Shown: positions 44,417 to 55,411, counted from the first letter of the stretch. The stretch: DNA of 64,000 bases from Prodigiosinella confusarubida (GCF_002847015.1 NZ_CP025085.1:3286001-3350000); one strand, 5' to 3'. A program made the numbers and translations. Notes: generated by a model from the sequence alone, not told the origin.

Positions 44417-45286
44417 ATGAATATGCTGGAAAAAATCCAGAGCTATCTGGAGCTGCTGAGTAAATCTGAACGAAAAGTGGCTGAAGTCATCCTCGCATCA
44501 CCCCAGACAGCCATTCATTCCAGTATCGCCACACTGGCCGGTGTGGCTGAAGTCAGTGAACCCACGGTCAATCGATTCTGTCGCCGCCTTGAGACCAAGG
44601 GTTTCCCTGATTTTAAACTACATCTGGCCCAAAGTCTGGCTAATGGCACACCTTATGTGAACCGCAATGTAGAAGAAGATGATACGGTGGAGGCCTACAC
44701 CAGTAAGATCTTTGAATCCACCATGGCGGGATTGGAACACGTGAAATCCTGTCTGGATATTGCTGCCATCAATCGCGCCGTGGATCTGCTCACGCAAGCC
44801 AAGAAGATCTCTTTCTTCGGGTTTGGTGCGTCGGCGGCCGTCGCTCACGATGCCATGAATAAATTTTTCCGTTTTAATATTCCGGTGGTTTACTTTGATG
44901 ATCTGGTGATGCAGCGTATGGGCTGCATGAACTCGGGTGAAGGCGATGTGGTGGTGTTGATTTCGCACACCGGCCGCACGAAAAGCCTGGTGGAAATGGC
45001 ACATCTGGCCCGTGAAAACGATGCCACCGTTATCGCCATTACCTCAGACGATACACCGCTGTCCAGGGAAGCCTCACTCACTCTACGCGTGGAAGTACCG
45101 GAAGATACTGATGTCTATATGCCAATGGTATCGCGAATTGCCCAGCTTACATTGATTGATGTGCTGGCCACCGGATTTACCTTGCGTCGCGGCGCAAAAT
45201 TCCGGGATAACTTGAAGCGTGTCAAGGAAGCATTACGAGAATCGCGTTTTGATAAGGAAGAACGATTCAGCAAACCCTTTGGTTAA
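44417..45286 (+). CDS. hexR: RpiR-family regulator HexR
   Basis: 289 residues from MNMLEKIQSYLELLSKSERKVAEVILA (ATG at 44417; the in-frame ATG at 44366 is not used by the family). N-terminal HTH_6 domain includes VSEPTVNRFCRRLETKGFPDFKLHL. The C-terminal SIS domain (about 120-260) binds the ligand KDPG and has KISFFGFGASAAVAHDAMNKFF and VVVLISHTGRTKSLVE. HexR controls zwf, eda and pykA type genes of central metabolism. It is divergent from zwf and upstream of pykA. Confidence 0.95.
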   Translation: MNMLEKIQSYLELLSKSERKVAEVILASPQTAIHSSIATLAGVAEVSEPTVNRFCRRLETKGFPDFKLHLAQSLANGTPYVNRNVEEDDTVEAYTSKIFESTMAGLEHVKSCLDIAAINRAVDLLTQAKKISFFGFGASAAVAHDAMNKFFRFNIPVVYFDDLVMQRMGCMNSGEGDVVVLISHTGRTKSLVEMAHLARENDATVIAITSDDTPLSREASLTLRVEVPEDTDVYMPMVSRIAQLTLIDVLATGFTLRRGAKFRDNLKRVKEALRESRFDKEERFSKPFG

Positions 45287-45472
45287 TTTGGTATGATGCA
45301 GGGTGAGGGTGTACTTCTTTTAGCGGTACGGGCAGCTCACCCATATAATAATCAATAACCTCACGGCATCCGGATAACAATGGTGAAATAGTTTTATTGT
45401 AAAAGTAGTATTTCATTCGCGTTATCCGACGTTACCGCACTACAACAGCTTCACTAGTCAACGGAGTTATAC

Positions 45473-46915
45473 ATGTCCAGACGGCTCAGAAGAACCAAAA
45501 TTGTTACTACACTGGGGCCGGCTACTGACCGCGACAATAATCTGGAAAAGATTATTGCCGCAGGCGCGAATGTAGTCCGCCTGAATTTTTCTCATGGCAT
45601 CCCCGAAGATCATATAATCCGTGCCAATAAAGTTCGTGAAATTGCGGCCAGACTCGGCCGCCATGTTGCTATTCTGGGCGATCTCCAGGGTCCCAAAATC
45701 CGCGTTTCCACCTTCAAGGAAGGTAAAGTTTTCCTCAATATCGGTGATAAATTCCTGCTTGATGCCAACATGACCAAGGGCGAAGGCGATAAGGAAAAAG
45801 TCGGTATTGACTATAAAGGCCTGCCAGGTGACGTCGTGCCGGGTGATATTCTGCTGCTGGATGATGGCCGGGTGCAGTTGAAAGTATTGAAAGTGGAAAA
45901 CATGAAGGTGTTTACCGAAGTGACGGTAGGCGGCCCACTTTCCAACAACAAAGGCATCAATAAGCTGGGTGGTGGTCTTTCTGCCGAAGCGCTGACTGAA
46001 AAAGACAAAGAAGACATCCTCACCGCCGCCAAAATCAATGTGGATTACCTGGCAATTTCCTTCCCGCGTACCGGCGAAGACCTGAACTATGCTCGTCGTC
46101 TGGCCCGTGATGCGGGTTGTAACGCTAAAATTGTTGCCAAAGTGGAACGTGCGGAAGCCGTCGCCAGCGACGAAGCGATGGATGATATCATTCTGGCGTC
46201 TGACGTAGTCATGGTGGCACGTGGCGACCTGGGTGTGGAAATTGGCGACGCGGAACTGGTTGGTATCCAGAAAAAACTGATTCGTCGTGCCCGTAAACTG
46301 AATCGTGCAGTGATCACCGCTACGCAGATGATGGAATCGATGATTACCAATCCAATGCCAACCCGTGCGGAAGTAATGGACGTCGCCAACGCCGTGTTGG
46401 ATGGTACCGACGCCGTCATGCTCTCGGCGGAAACCGCGGCGGGTCAGTATCCGGCGGAAACCGTGGCCGCCATGGCAAAAGTGTGTCTGGGCGCGGAAAA
46501 AATCCCCAGCATCAACATATCCAAACATCGTCTTGACGTGCAGTTTGACAACATCGAAGAGTCTATTGCGATGTCTGCCATGTACGCGGCCAATCATCTG
46601 AAAGGGGTGACCGCGATTATTGCCATGACCGAATCTGGCCGTACCGCGCTGATGATGTCCCGTATCAGTTCTGGTCTGCCGATTTTCGCCATGTCTCGTC
46701 ATGAACACACGCTCAACCTGACCGCATTGTATCGTGGCGTCACACCCGTACAGTTTACCGGCTACACTGACGGCGTTGTGGCCGCCAACGACGCCGTGCT
46801 CATATTGCGCGACAAAGGTTTTCTGGTGTCCGGCGATCTGGTGATCGTCACTCAGGGTGATGTGATGGGAACCATAGGCACAACGAATACAATCCGTATT
46901 CTGCGGGTGGAATAA
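45473..46915 (+). CDS. pykA: pyruvate kinase II
   Basis: 480 residues, PykA type (AMP-activated isoform in E. coli). It transfers phosphate from PEP to ADP. Signatures: [61 protein letters not shown] and ATQMMESMI, and [19 protein letters not shown]. It follows hexR by 186 bases and has its own leader. A hairpin terminator follows. Confidence 0.96.
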   Translation: MSRRLRRTKIVTTLGPATDRDNNLEKIIAAGANVVRLNFSHGIPEDHIIRANKVREIAARLGRHVAILGDLQGPKIRVSTFKEGKVFLNIGDKFLLDANMTKGEGDKEKVGIDYKGLPGDVVPGDILLLDDGRVQLKVLKVENMKVFTEVTVGGPLSNNKGINKLGGGLSAEALTEKDKEDILTAAKINVDYLAISFPRTGEDLNYARRLARDAGCNAKIVAKVERAEAVASDEAMDDIILASDVVMVARGDLGVEIGDAELVGIQKKLIRRARKLNRAVITATQMMESMITNPMPTRAEVMDVANAVLDGTDAVMLSAETAAGQYPAETVAAMAKVCLGAEKIPSINISKHRLDVQFDNIEESIAMSAMYAANHLKGVTAIIAMTESGRTALMMSRISSGLPIFAMSRHEHTLNLTALYRGVTPVQFTGYTDGVVAANDAVLILRDKGFLVSGDLVIVTQGDVMGTIGTTNTIRILRVE

Positions 46916-46921
46916 CCGGTT

Positions 46922-46946
46922 GATTCCCGCTCAGCAAGCGGGAATC
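46922..46946. terminator. terminator after pykA
   Basis: GATTCCCGC-7 bases-GCGGGAATC right after the pykA stop. A second hairpin (CCCCCGT-TTTTC-ACGGGG region, 46981-47000) follows and could serve lpxM from the other side. Confidence 0.7.
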
Positions 46947-47047
46947 CCCCTGTCTAATCAATAAAAAATATCCGATGTGACCCCCGTTTTTCACGGGGAT
47001 CACTGCACTTGCTCTAAACACTCGCCCTGAATCCTGATGCGCCACGG

Positions 47048-48022
47048 TTACTTACGCGGATAAAGATCCTTGCGTAAATATGGCTCTGTCTCGCCTGATT
47101 TACGTGTTTTCAGTATTTTCAGAATCCAGGTGTATTGTTCCGGGTAAGGTCGCACCAGCGTTTCGACCTCTTCATTCATCCGCCGGGCAATATAAGTATC
47201 ATCGGCACCGTCCAGATCGCTCATCGGCGGGCGAATATAGACTTCCAATCGGGATTCTTTCGCGTTATATACCGGGAATAACGGCACAATCTCGGCCCGG
47301 CACACTTTCATCAAACGCCCTACCGCAGGCAATGTGGCTTTATAGGTCGCGAAGAAATCCACAAATTCACTGTGTTCCGGCCCATGATCCTGGTCAGGAA
47401 GATAATATCCCCAATACCCTTTTCTTACCGAGTTGATAAACGGTTTGATACCGTCATTACGTGCATGCACACGCCCACCGAAGCGGATACGCAATGCATT
47501 CCACAGATAATCCACCAGGGGATTTTTCTGATTATGCATCATGGCCGCGATCCGGTGACCACGCCAACTGATCAGCATCGCCGGGACATCCACAGCCCAG
47601 CCATGTGGCACCAGAAAAATAATATTACGCTGCTGGGCTTCCAGTTGTTCAATGATCTCATAACCATGCCAGCGCACTCGTTCATTCACCCGCCGGGGAG
47701 AAATGACCGCCAGCTCCATCATCAAAATCATGGACTGTGTGGCGGTGGCAAACATGTCATCAATGATTTTTTCCCGCTGTAACTCGGGTACATCCGGCAT
47801 GCAATACAGCAGATTGATGCGAGCACGTCGCCGTGCGCCACGTGACACACGCCCGACCAGACGGCCAAGCGCCCCCAGTACCGGGTCACGCAGACGCCCA
47901 GGAATGCAGGCAACCACGATCATCATCCCAACACTCAGCCACACCCCCCAATAACGCGGATGAAAAAACTCACGACGGAACCGGGGAATATATTCAATGT
48001 TAGCTTTTTGCTCTTTTTCCAT
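47048..48022 (-). CDS. lpxM: lipid A myristoyltransferase LpxM
   Basis: 324 residues, the same size and near-identical layout as E. coli LpxM (MsbB). It adds a secondary acyl chain to Kdo2-lipid A at the inner membrane. The acyltransferase H-x4-D motif is His140-Asp145 (FLVPHGWAVDVP). Other conserved blocks: MHNQKNPLVDYLWN, HARNDGIKPFINSVRKGYWGYYLPDQDHGPEHSEFVDFFATYKATLPAVGRLMK. One N-terminal hydrophobic segment (VWLSVGMMIVVACI). Pairs with mepM on the same strand. Confidence 0.95.
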   Translation of the reverse strand: MEKEQKANIEYIPRFRREFFHPRYWGVWLSVGMMIVVACIPGRLRDPVLGALGRLVGRVSRGARRRARINLLYCMPDVPELQREKIIDDMFATATQSMILMMELAVISPRRVNERVRWHGYEIIEQLEAQQRNIIFLVPHGWAVDVPAMLISWRGHRIAAMMHNQKNPLVDYLWNALRIRFGGRVHARNDGIKPFINSVRKGYWGYYLPDQDHGPEHSEFVDFFATYKATLPAVGRLMKVCRAEIVPLFPVYNAKESRLEVYIRPPMSDLDGADDTYIARRMNEEVETLVRPYPEQYTWILKILKTRKSGETEPYLRKDLYPRK

Positions 48023-48124
48023 GCATCAACTCTTCATAACAATTACGCGGCAATAATAATTGCTAACCATTGTTTCGCAATTAACCTCACCGATATAGCA
48101 GAAAATCGTGACATAACCGCGAAT

Positions 48125-48159
48125 AAAAAACAGCCGGCAGCACACTGGCTACCGGCTGG
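48125..48159 (-). terminator. terminator after mepM
   Basis: On the minus strand a CAGCCGGTAGC...GCTGCCGGCTG hairpin followed by TTTTTT, about 18 bases beyond the mepM stop. A clear intrinsic terminator separating it from lpxM. Confidence 0.85.
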
Positions 48160-48176
48160 ATAAATGAACTCAGGTA

Positions 48177-49553
48177 TTAATCAAACTGCAACTGGGGCGC
48201 CATTTTACGTACCTGAGCCAGATAATCGCGGCGCTCTTTACCGCTCAACCCTTCAGAACGTGGCAGTTTCGCCGTTAGCGGATTTACCGCCTGCTGATTG
48301 ATCCAAACCTCATAATGCAGATGTGGTCCGGTTGAACGGCCCGTATTACCAGAGAATGCAATACGTTCACCGCGTTTCACCTTCTCACCGGGTTTCACCA
48401 GCAGCCGATGCAAGTGCATATAACGCGTAGTGTACTGGCGTCCATGACGAATAGCGATATAACTCCCTGCCAGGGGATCACGTTTAGCCACCACGACTTC
48501 ACCGTCACCGGTCGCCAACACTGGCGTACCAACCGGCATAGCAAAATCGACACCTCTATGTGGTGCCACACGCCCCGTTACCGGGTTAAGGCGCCGCGGA
48601 TTAAAGTTGGAAGAAACCCGGAACTGTTTCATGGTGGGGAAACGCAAGAAACCGCGTGAAAGTCCTGAACCTTCCCGATCGTAGAATTTGCCGTCGTCAG
48701 CACGGAACGCATAATAATCTTTGCCGCCGCTTCTCAGACGTACACCCAGCAGTTCGCTCTGCTCATTGTGGCCAGCCAGCACTTCGCGGGACATCAATAC
48801 CGCAAAACTGTCATCTTTATGCAATTTGCGGAAATCCAACTGCCACTGCAATGCTTTGATGACTTCCCTAATCTCGTTGGTGGTTAATCCGACACTGCGG
48901 GCGCTGTTAACAAAACTGCTAGTCAGCCGTCCGGCGATTACACTGTTATGCCACTCACCTTCAACATTCTCGATGGATTCTTTGAAATTATCGCCAATGC
49001 GTTGATAGGTCCGGGATTCACGACGGGAAACCTGCCAGTGCAGGCTTTGCAACAGACCGGTATCACCCAGTTGCCAGGTGATCTGCTGACCGATTTTCAG
49101 ATTACGCAATGCGGGATTCTGCTCAGCCAGTGCAGTGATATCGGCGATATCAATACCATACTGAGTCAGAATACTGCTGAGGGTATCACCAGCCGACACC
49201 ACATACTCGTGAGATCCGCTATCATCAGACACTTTATCGTCCAGCTCATCAGACGGGATATCCTGCCCCGGTGCTGGCTGATCAAGTGGTTCGCTGTTCA
49301 TTTCCGTAGATTCTGCAGAGGCTGTCGGAGGCGCGGCAGGAGTGGCATCCAACGGTTCACTTGCAGACGGAGTGAGTGATTGTGAAGATAGGGTTTCAGT
49401 TTTACTGCCAGGCGTATTAGTAACCGGAGGATAAACAAATGGCCGCCAGACAGCGACGGCCAGGGTGACTACAGTTAGCGACCCCAGCATCACGCGGTGG
49501 GGTCTGGGTAGACTGTTATACGCCAGAGCGATAGTTCGGACTATCTGCTGCAC
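48177..49553 (-). CDS. mepM: murein DD-endopeptidase MepM
   Basis: 458 residues. It cleaves D-Ala-mDAP cross-links in the periplasm so new peptidoglycan can be inserted. An N-terminal membrane anchor (VMLGSLTVVTLAVAVW) precedes a Pro/Ser-rich linker, a LysM-like domain (about 118-165, HEYVVSAGDTLSSILTQYG), the OapA-like middle and the M23 peptidase domain (about 310-430; HRGVDFAMPVGTPVLATGDGEVV, then GPHLHYEVW). The N-terminal half is longer in the linker than E. coli (440). Upstream of it, 15 bases apart, is znuA. Confidence 0.94.
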   Translation of the reverse strand: MQQIVRTIALAYNSLPRPHRVMLGSLTVVTLAVAVWRPFVYPPVTNTPGSKTETLSSQSLTPSASEPLDATPAAPPTASAESTEMNSEPLDQPAPGQDIPSDELDDKVSDDSGSHEYVVSAGDTLSSILTQYGIDIADITALAEQNPALRNLKIGQQITWQLGDTGLLQSLHWQVSRRESRTYQRIGDNFKESIENVEGEWHNSVIAGRLTSSFVNSARSVGLTTNEIREVIKALQWQLDFRKLHKDDSFAVLMSREVLAGHNEQSELLGVRLRSGGKDYYAFRADDGKFYDREGSGLSRGFLRFPTMKQFRVSSNFNPRRLNPVTGRVAPHRGVDFAMPVGTPVLATGDGEVVVAKRDPLAGSYIAIRHGRQYTTRYMHLHRLLVKPGEKVKRGERIAFSGNTGRSTGPHLHYEVWINQQAVNPLTAKLPRSEGLSGKERRDYLAQVRKMAPQLQFD

Positions 49554-49568
49554 TTATTCGCATCCTCA

Positions 49569-50546
49569 TTATTTTTTCTCCAGGCAGCTCAGATATTCGT
49601 TAGACAATTTCAGCAGAAAATGCGTGTAGCTGTCTTTATCCAGAGCGACGTTGCTTCCCAATGGATCGAGTACGCCGATACGCACACCCGTTCCCTTAGC
49701 GACAGCATCAATAACTGCTGGCCTGAATTGTGGCTCAGCAAAAACGCAAACGGCCTTATGCTCAACCAACTGAGTTCGTATTTGATGTAAACGCTGCGCA
49801 CCAGGCTGGATGGCCGGGTTGATCGTAAAATGACCAAGTGGCTTTAATCCATAGTGTTTCTCAAAATAGCCGTAGGCATCATGAAACACGAAATAGCCTT
49901 TCCCTTGCACAGGCGACAGCATATTACCAATATTTTTATCCGTTTGTGCAAGTTTCTCAGTGAAATAACGCAGATTGCCGTCTAATTTGTCTCTATTCTG
50001 TGGCATAAGTTCCAATAATTTATCATGTATAGCGACAGCGGCGGCTTTTGCTATCACTGGCGACATCCAGATATGCATGTTGATATCCCCATGATGATGC
50101 CCGTCGCCATCATCATCTTCCGCCTCCGCGGTGGCATCATGTGCAGAATTCGCTGTCATTTCATGCTCGTGATGCAGTGGTGCTTTCAACAATTCAGCCT
50201 TGATGGCCGGCACATCCGCCAGTGAAATCTGCCTGGCTGCGGCGACCTGCTGTAGTGGTTTAGCCAGAAACGCCTCCATGTCAGGACCGATCCAAATAAC
50301 CAAATCCGCAGACCGTAAATGCTGGACATCAGACGGGCGCAGAGCATAATCGTGGGGCGATGCGCCATCGGGCAACAAAATATCTACCGGCGTGACGCCA
50401 TCCGCAATCGCGGCGGCGATAAATCCCAGTGGGCGAATTGATGTCAGTACGGCGGCTGAGGCCACGGGTATTGACGCAACTGACGTCAAAAGCACGCTGG
50501 CAGTCAGTACAGATTTCAGCCAGTTATTTAAGTGATGCGTGGGCAT
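49569..50546 (-). CDS. znuA: zinc ABC transporter substrate-binding protein
   Basis: 325 residues with a signal peptide ([19 protein letters not shown]). The high-affinity periplasmic zinc binder that feeds ZnuBC. Zinc ligands and loops: [14 protein letters not shown], a His/Asp-rich loop (about 125-155, including the DGDGHHHGD stretch), [20 protein letters not shown]. Divergent from znuC with the Zur box between. The same strand as mepM, as in E. coli. Confidence 0.95.
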   Translation of the reverse strand: MPTHHLNNWLKSVLTASVLLTSVASIPVASAAVLTSIRPLGFIAAAIADGVTPVDILLPDGASPHDYALRPSDVQHLRSADLVIWIGPDMEAFLAKPLQQVAAARQISLADVPAIKAELLKAPLHHEHEMTANSAHDATAEAEDDDGDGHHHGDINMHIWMSPVIAKAAAVAIHDKLLELMPQNRDKLDGNLRYFTEKLAQTDKNIGNMLSPVQGKGYFVFHDAYGYFEKHYGLKPLGHFTINPAIQPGAQRLHQIRTQLVEHKAVCVFAEPQFRPAVIDAVAKGTGVRIGVLDPLGSNVALDKDSYTHFLLKLSNEYLSCLEKK

Positions 50547-50578
50547 AGCAAGTCTTCCATCGATTTCAACATGAATTT

Positions 50579-50593
50579 CGTTATATTATAACG
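50579..50593. promoter_or_regulatory. Zur operator between znuA and znuCB
   Basis: CGTTATATTATAACG is a perfect palindrome within the longer Zur-like context TTTCGTTATATTATAACGTC. Its location between the divergent znuA and znuC genes is the classic place for Zn-Zur repression. Confidence 0.88.
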
Positions 50594-50620
50594 TCATAAA
50601 GTACTTTCAAACTGAGTTAT

Positions 50621-51379
50621 ATGTCTACTCTGGTCACGCTTGATAATATTTCTGTGCAATTTGGCAATCGGCGCGTGTTGACCGATATTTCCCTCACCCT
50701 TCAGGCAGGGCGGATTTTAACCCTGCTCGGTCCGAACGGTGCCGGAAAATCGACACTGGTGCGGGTGGTTCTGGGTTTACTCTCTCCCGATAATGGCAAT
50801 ATTCAGCGTGTCCCGAATCTGCGTATCGGTTACGTGCCGCAAAAATTGCATCTGGACGCCACACTGCCGTTGACCGTCAGCCGCTTTATGCAGCTGCGCC
50901 CCGGCGTAAAAAAGCAGGATATTATGCCGGCGCTTAAACGCGTCCAGGCCGGACATCTGCTGGACCAACCGATGCAAAAACTCTCTGGCGGGGAAAACCA
51001 GCGTGTCCTGCTGGCCCGCGCCATTCTCACCAATCCGCAGTTATTGGTGCTGGACGAACCCACCCAGGGTGTCGACGTCAATGGTCAATTGGCACTGTAT
51101 GAACTGATTAACCAGTTGCGACAAGAGCTTAACTGCGGCGTACTGATGGTTTCTCACGATTTACATCTGGTTATGGCCAAGACCGATGAAGTGCTGTGCC
51201 TTAATCAACATGTCTGCTGTTCTGGAACGCCTGAAGTGGTTTCCCTGCATCCGGAATTTCTGGCGATGTTCGGTCACCGCGGCGCGGAACAACTGGCTAT
51301 CTACCGTCACCACCATAACCACCGGCATGACTTGAATGGACGCGTTATTTTGAAAAAACAGGATGGGAACGACAAATGA
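50621..51379 (+). CDS. znuC: zinc ABC transporter ATP-binding protein
   Basis: 252 residues. Walker [10 protein letters not shown], signature KLSGGENQR, Walker [13 protein letters not shown], and the switch His in [10 protein letters not shown]. It energises zinc import with ZnuA and ZnuB. The C-terminal end is His-rich ([10 protein letters not shown]), as in enterobacterial ZnuC. Overlaps znuB by four bases. Confidence 0.95.
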   Translation: MSTLVTLDNISVQFGNRRVLTDISLTLQAGRILTLLGPNGAGKSTLVRVVLGLLSPDNGNIQRVPNLRIGYVPQKLHLDATLPLTVSRFMQLRPGVKKQDIMPALKRVQAGHLLDQPMQKLSGGENQRVLLARAILTNPQLLVLDEPTQGVDVNGQLALYELINQLRQELNCGVLMVSHDLHLVMAKTDEVLCLNQHVCCSGTPEVVSLHPEFLAMFGHRGAEQLAIYRHHHNHRHDLNGRVILKKQDGNDK

Positions 51380-52161
51380 TTGAGCTGTTGTTTCCCGGTT
51401 GGCTGGCGGGGGTTTTTCTGGCCATAGCGGCAGGCCCGCTGGGGTCGTTCGTTGTCTGGCGTCGAATGTCCTATTTTGGCGATACGCTGGCACACGCGTC
51501 ATTACTGGGCGTCGCACTGGGTCTGCTGCTGGATGTGAATCTGTTTTATGCGGTGCTCGCTGTCACACTGGTATTGTCGCTGGGGTTGGTCTGGTTGGAA
51601 CAACGCCCTAATCTGGCGATTGATACTTTGTTGGGCATTATGGCCCACAGTGCGCTGTCGCTGGGGTTGGTGGTGGTCAGCCTGATGAATAATGTTCGCG
51701 TGGATCTGATGGCCTACTTGTTTGGTGATCTGCTTTCCGTTACCACTCGCGATTTACTGCTGATTGGCCCTGGTATCGTGCTGGTGGTCATAGTTCTGTG
51801 CTGGCAATGGCGCGCGCTGTTATCCATGACCATCAGCCCGGAACTGGCCCATGTCGATGGTATCCATCTGCAACGCACCAAACTGTTATTGATGTTGATA
51901 ACCGCATTAACCATTGGGTTGGCGATGAAATTTGTTGGGGCGCTGATTATTACTTCGCTGTTAATCATCCCTGCCGCCACTGCCCGTCGCTTTGCCCGCA
52001 CGCCGGAACAAATGGCCGGAGTAGCGGTGATTATCGGGATTCTGGCGGTAACGGGTGGACTGGCGGTTTCTGCCGATCTCAATACACCGGCCGGCCCGTC
52101 GGTTGTATTGTGCGCATCACTGCTGTTTATGCTGAGTCTGCTAAAGAAGCAGGCCGCGTAA
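51376..52161 (+). CDS. znuB: zinc ABC transporter permease
   Basis: 261 residues with about seven to eight membrane helices of the ABC-3 family ([45 protein letters not shown] at the start; [38 protein letters not shown] in the second half). It forms the membrane channel for ZnuC. Its ATG overlaps the znuC stop. A symmetric terminator follows at 52191. Confidence 0.95.
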   Translation: MIELLFPGWLAGVFLAIAAGPLGSFVVWRRMSYFGDTLAHASLLGVALGLLLDVNLFYAVLAVTLVLSLGLVWLEQRPNLAIDTLLGIMAHSALSLGLVVVSLMNNVRVDLMAYLFGDLLSVTTRDLLLIGPGIVLVVIVLCWQWRALLSMTISPELAHVDGIHLQRTKLLLMLITALTIGLAMKFVGALIITSLLIIPAATARRFARTPEQMAGVAVIIGILAVTGGLAVSADLNTPAGPSVVLCASLLFMLSLLKKQAA

Positions 52162-52190
52162 CGCAACCTGTCTGCATCAACAATGAGTAG

Positions 52191-52210
52191 ATCCCCGTTT
52201 CGACGGGGAT
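52191..52210. terminator. terminator between znuB and ruvB
   Basis: ATCCCCGT-TTCG-ACGGGGAT, an 8-bp stem with a stable TTCG tetraloop between convergent operons. The T-run is weak. Confidence 0.65.
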
Positions 52211-52301
52211 AACCACGGTGACGGAATGCGGCGGTAGTCCGAATAACATGCACGAATAACAGATAGTACGGATGGCCGAATCAAGGCAAGTGGCGAGGCC
52301 A

Positions 52302-53306
52302 TTACTCCTCGCGAGTCAGGCCAAAATGACGGTAAGCGTGCTGAGTGGCGATACGCCCACGCGGTGTCCGTTGCAAAAAGCCTTGCTGAATCAGATAAGG
52401 CTCCAGCACATCTTCAATGGTTTCACGCTCTTCACCGATGGCCGCTGCCAGGTTATCCAACCCTACCGGCCCACCCATAAATTTATCGATCACAGCCAAC
52501 AGCAGTTTGCGGTCCATAAAATCAAATCCTTCAATATCTACCGCCAGCATATCCATCGCCTGAACGGCCACGTCCAGCGTAATCGTGCCATCCGATTTCA
52601 CTTCAGAAAAGTCACGTACCCGGCGCAACAGCCGGTTGGCAATACGTGGCGTACCGCGGGAACGACGAGCCAATTCCAGTGCGCCATCTTCCGTCATCTC
52701 CAGCCCCAGACACAGTGCGCTACGGCTGACAATATGCTGCAAGTCCGCGACCTGATAAAACTCCAGACGCTGCACGATCCCGAAACGGTCACGCAGCGGA
52801 GAGGTCAGCGACCCGGCACGGGTGGTCGCGCCAATCAGCGTAAACGGGGGTAAATCCAGTTTAATGGAGCGCGCCGCCGGCCCTTCACCAATCATGATAT
52901 CCAACTGATAATCTTCCATAGCCGGATAAAGCACTTCTTCTACTACTGGCGATAGACGGTGAATTTCATCAATAAACAGCACGTCGTGGGGTTCAAGATT
53001 GGTCAGTAACGCCGCCAGGTCACCCGCTTTCTCCAGCACCGGGCCGGATGTGGTACGCAAATTGACCCCCATTTCGTTCGCGACAATATTGGCCAGTGTG
53101 GTTTTACCCAGCCCCGGCGGGCCGAAAATCAGCAGATGATCCAACGCGTCACCACGCTTGCGCGCCGCCTGAATAAATATATCCATCTGCTCACGGACTT
53201 TCGGCTGTCCGACGTACTCCGACAACAGTTTAGGCCGGATAGCCCGGTCGAAGATCTCTTCCTCTTCAACAACAATCGGCGCAATCAAACGATCAGCTTC
53301 AATCAT
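52302..53306 (-). CDS. ruvB: Holliday junction branch-migration helicase RuvB
   Basis: 334 residues. The AAA+ motor that drives RuvA-bound Holliday junctions. Walker [22 protein letters not shown], Walker [12 protein letters not shown], sensor [17 protein letters not shown], then the winged helix [20 protein letters not shown]. Seven bases downstream of the ruvA stop in one operon with a LexA site upstream of ruvA. Confidence 0.97.
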   Translation of the reverse strand: MIEADRLIAPIVVEEEEIFDRAIRPKLLSEYVGQPKVREQMDIFIQAARKRGDALDHLLIFGPPGLGKTTLANIVANEMGVNLRTTSGPVLEKAGDLAALLTNLEPHDVLFIDEIHRLSPVVEEVLYPAMEDYQLDIMIGEGPAARSIKLDLPPFTLIGATTRAGSLTSPLRDRFGIVQRLEFYQVADLQHIVSRSALCLGLEMTEDGALELARRSRGTPRIANRLLRRVRDFSEVKSDGTITLDVAVQAMDMLAVDIEGFDFMDRKLLLAVIDKFMGGPVGLDNLAAAIGEERETIEDVLEPYLIQQGFLQRTPRGRIATQHAYRHFGLTREE

Positions 53307-53313
53307 GAATACC

Positions 53314-53931
53314 TCACAGTACCGCGCGTAACGCGTCCCTGATCAGGGTTTCGCAGGTAGAATCCGGACGGGATACCTTGCTTATCATCCGGCTGGCGTC
53401 CTGCGGTTTATAGCCCAGTGATACCAGCGCGGCTTCCGCTTCTGCCAGTGGATCCGCTACCGGTTCGCTCACGGGCGTTAACGGTGGCAAGGCCATGTTA
53501 CCCGGTGAATTGAACAGATCGCCATTCAGTCCCTTGAAGCGGTCTTTCATTTCCACCACCAGCCGCTCCGCAGTTTTCTTGCCTACGCCCGGCAGTTTGA
53601 TCAGGACGCCAATTTCCTGCCGCTCCACCGCGCTGACAAACTGCTGCGCCGACATGCCGGACAAAATCGCCAGTGCCAGTTTCGGCCCCACACCGTTAAC
53701 CTTGATCAGCTCGCGGAACAGTGAACGCTCCTGCTTGTTATTGAACCCAAACAGCAGTTGCGCATCTTCCCGCACCACAAAATGGGTGAAGATCACCGCT
53801 TCCTGGCCAAGATCTGGCAGTTCGTAAAAACAGGTCATCGGCATATGGACTTCATAGCCCACACCGTTGGCTTCAATCAATACCTGCGGTGGTTGTTTCT
53901 CCAGAACGATGCCTCTGATACGACCTATCAC
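53314..53931 (-). CDS. ruvA: Holliday junction DNA-binding protein RuvA
   Basis: 205 residues. N-terminal OB fold ([28 protein letters not shown]), two helix-hairpin-helix motifs ([19 protein letters not shown] and [22 protein letters not shown]) and the C-terminal RuvB-binding domain ([15 protein letters not shown]). It binds four-way junctions and loads RuvB. First gene of ruvAB, preceded by a LexA box. Confidence 0.97.
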   Translation of the reverse strand: MIGRIRGIVLEKQPPQVLIEANGVGYEVHMPMTCFYELPDLGQEAVIFTHFVVREDAQLLFGFNNKQERSLFRELIKVNGVGPKLALAILSGMSAQQFVSAVERQEIGVLIKLPGVGKKTAERLVVEMKDRFKGLNGDLFNSPGNMALPPLTPVSEPVADPLAEAEAALVSLGYKPQDASRMISKVSRPDSTCETLIRDALRAVL

Positions 53932-54009
53932 GTGTTGTTTTCCTTATGGGACTAACCTGGAACAAGGCGTATAGCTTATAACACAAAAAAAATATCTGAT
54001 ACAAAAAAG

Positions 54010-54025
54010 CTGGATGCATATCCAG
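54010..54025. promoter_or_regulatory. LexA (SOS) box upstream of ruvAB
   Basis: CTGGATGCATATCCAG has the CTG-N10-CAG form and differs at few positions from the E. coli ruvA SOS box. It lies 79 bases upstream of the ruvA start, so ruvAB should be induced by DNA damage. Confidence 0.88.
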
Positions 54026-54110
54026 ATATTGTTGAGAATAAAAGGAAAGTCTCCGGCATCGGTATGACCACCATAAAATACCGGAGATATCAGTGAAGAA
54101 TCGCGGTTCA

Positions 54111-55160
54111 TCACCCCTGACGGCTGGGTTCTGCTGTCGGGTTATGCAGGGCGTCGTAATTTTTCCAGCGGTAGTTGCACAGCGAGATCACCCAGCAGGC
54201 GACAAACAGCGCCACGACATAGAATCCGGCGTTGCCGAGTTGCGCATTGAAGGCCTCGACCACGCCCCACAGCCCGGCATGCAGGTCAAGTTTGTCCGCC
54301 AGTAGTCCCAGCGCTTCCATACCGCCGATAAAGACCGCCACCACTACCGACGTCGCCGTAATGGTCATATTGTAGTAGAGCTTGCGCTGCGGTTTACTGA
54401 ACGCCCAGCCATAAGCGCCGACCATCACCACATTATCCAGTGTATCCACCAGTGCCATGCCGCAGGTAAACAACGCCGGGAAAAACATGATCGACCAGAT
54501 TGACATGCCCTGTGAAGCGCCGGCCGCCGAGATACCTAATACGCCAATTTCGGTAGCCGTATCAAATCCCAGTCCGAACAGCAGACCAACCAGATACATG
54601 TGCCAGCTTTTGCGCACCAGACGGAATGTTGAACGGAAAATCCAGCCCATCACCCCTGACGCGGGAATATCGTCCATCTGATCAGGCGCCTCGCCCATCC
54701 CTTGTTTGAATTGTTGAAAACGTTTCCAGACATCGCGCAGAATCACCAGATTCACCAATGCCATCAACAACAGGAACCCGGCTGAAACCAGCGTGCCGAT
54801 GACGCCCCCCACTTCATGAAACCAGGCCATATCATCCCGCAGCGCCGTCGCGGTGGCGGCCAGCGCCAGTGACGCCAGAATAACGATGGTGGAATGTCCC
54901 AGCGAAAACCAGGTCCCGACACTCAGCGGCCGTTTCCCCTCTTGCATCATTTTCCGGGTGACATTATCGATGGCGGCGATATGGTCCGCATCCACCGCAT
55001 GGCGCAGTCCGAAGCACCAGGCCAGCAAACTGGTCGCCATCAAGGCACCATGTTCATGAAACAGACGCCATGCCAGCAGCCATACCAACGCGTTAACCAT
55101 CACCAGACCGCCCAACATCACCATCGAGCGTGGATTGTCCCTGAAAAGCGAAGACAGCAT
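54111..55160 (-). CDS. NiCoT-family nickel/cobalt permease
   Basis: 349 residues with about eight membrane helices. The signature in helix 2 (FGLRHAVDADHIAAIDNVTR) defines NiCoT (HoxN/NixA) carriers; GTWFSLGHSTIVI and LFGLGFDTATEIGVLGIS are the other family motifs. It imports Ni2+ (or Co2+), perhaps for urease or hydrogenase. It is inserted between ruvA and ruvC, which in E. coli are separated only by yebB. A NikR-like palindrome lies 50 bases upstream. Confidence 0.92.
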   Translation of the reverse strand: MLSSLFRDNPRSMVMLGGLVMVNALVWLLAWRLFHEHGALMATSLLAWCFGLRHAVDADHIAAIDNVTRKMMQEGKRPLSVGTWFSLGHSTIVILASLALAATATALRDDMAWFHEVGGVIGTLVSAGFLLLMALVNLVILRDVWKRFQQFKQGMGEAPDQMDDIPASGVMGWIFRSTFRLVRKSWHMYLVGLLFGLGFDTATEIGVLGISAAGASQGMSIWSIMFFPALFTCGMALVDTLDNVVMVGAYGWAFSKPQRKLYYNMTITATSVVVAVFIGGMEALGLLADKLDLHAGLWGVVEAFNAQLGNAGFYVVALFVACWVISLCNYRWKNYDALHNPTAEPSRQG

Positions 55161-55211
55161 GTGAAAACCTTTTGTCAGTCCGGCGGGCGATCACCGTCGG
55201 GTTCATTGCGA

Positions 55212-55238
55212 GTATGAGATTTTATAAATTGTTCATAC
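55212..55238. promoter_or_regulatory. NikR-like operator upstream of the nickel permease
   Basis: GTATGA, 15 bases, TCATAC: the two half-sites are exactly those of the NikR operator, which in E. coli are 16 bases apart. The position, 52-78 bases before the permease start, supports nickel-dependent repression. Confidence 0.7.
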
Positions 55239-55368
55239 ATCACTGTGTTATCACAGATCAAAGGAAGGCTAATTATGACGGATGTGTTTGCCCAAAGGCG
55301 AAGATGGCGTTGCTCAACGGCGAGAGTTGAACCGGATAACGGAAAGCGGCATCAGAACAAGGGGTGGG

Positions 55369-55411
55369 CTGCCTTTCCTGGTAAAAACAGCGCTTCGGTC
55401 AGGAAAGGCAG
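55369..55411. terminator. hairpin downstream of ruvC
   Basis: CTGCCTTTCCTG and CAGGAAAGGCAG form a perfect 12-bp stem with a 19-base loop, 18 bases beyond the ruvC stop on the minus strand. Probably terminates the nudB-yebC-ruvC transcript. Confidence 0.6.

Noticed and set aside
45400-45430. HexR box in front of pykA
   Set aside because: Only a half-site (TGTAAAAGTAGTA-like) is visible; too far from the perfect dyad seen at zwf.
45467-46708. 413-codon open frame on the minus strand opposite pykA
   Set aside because: It is antisense to a full-length, highly conserved pyruvate kinase and its His/Phe/Arg-rich translation has no family features; it is a codon-bias shadow.
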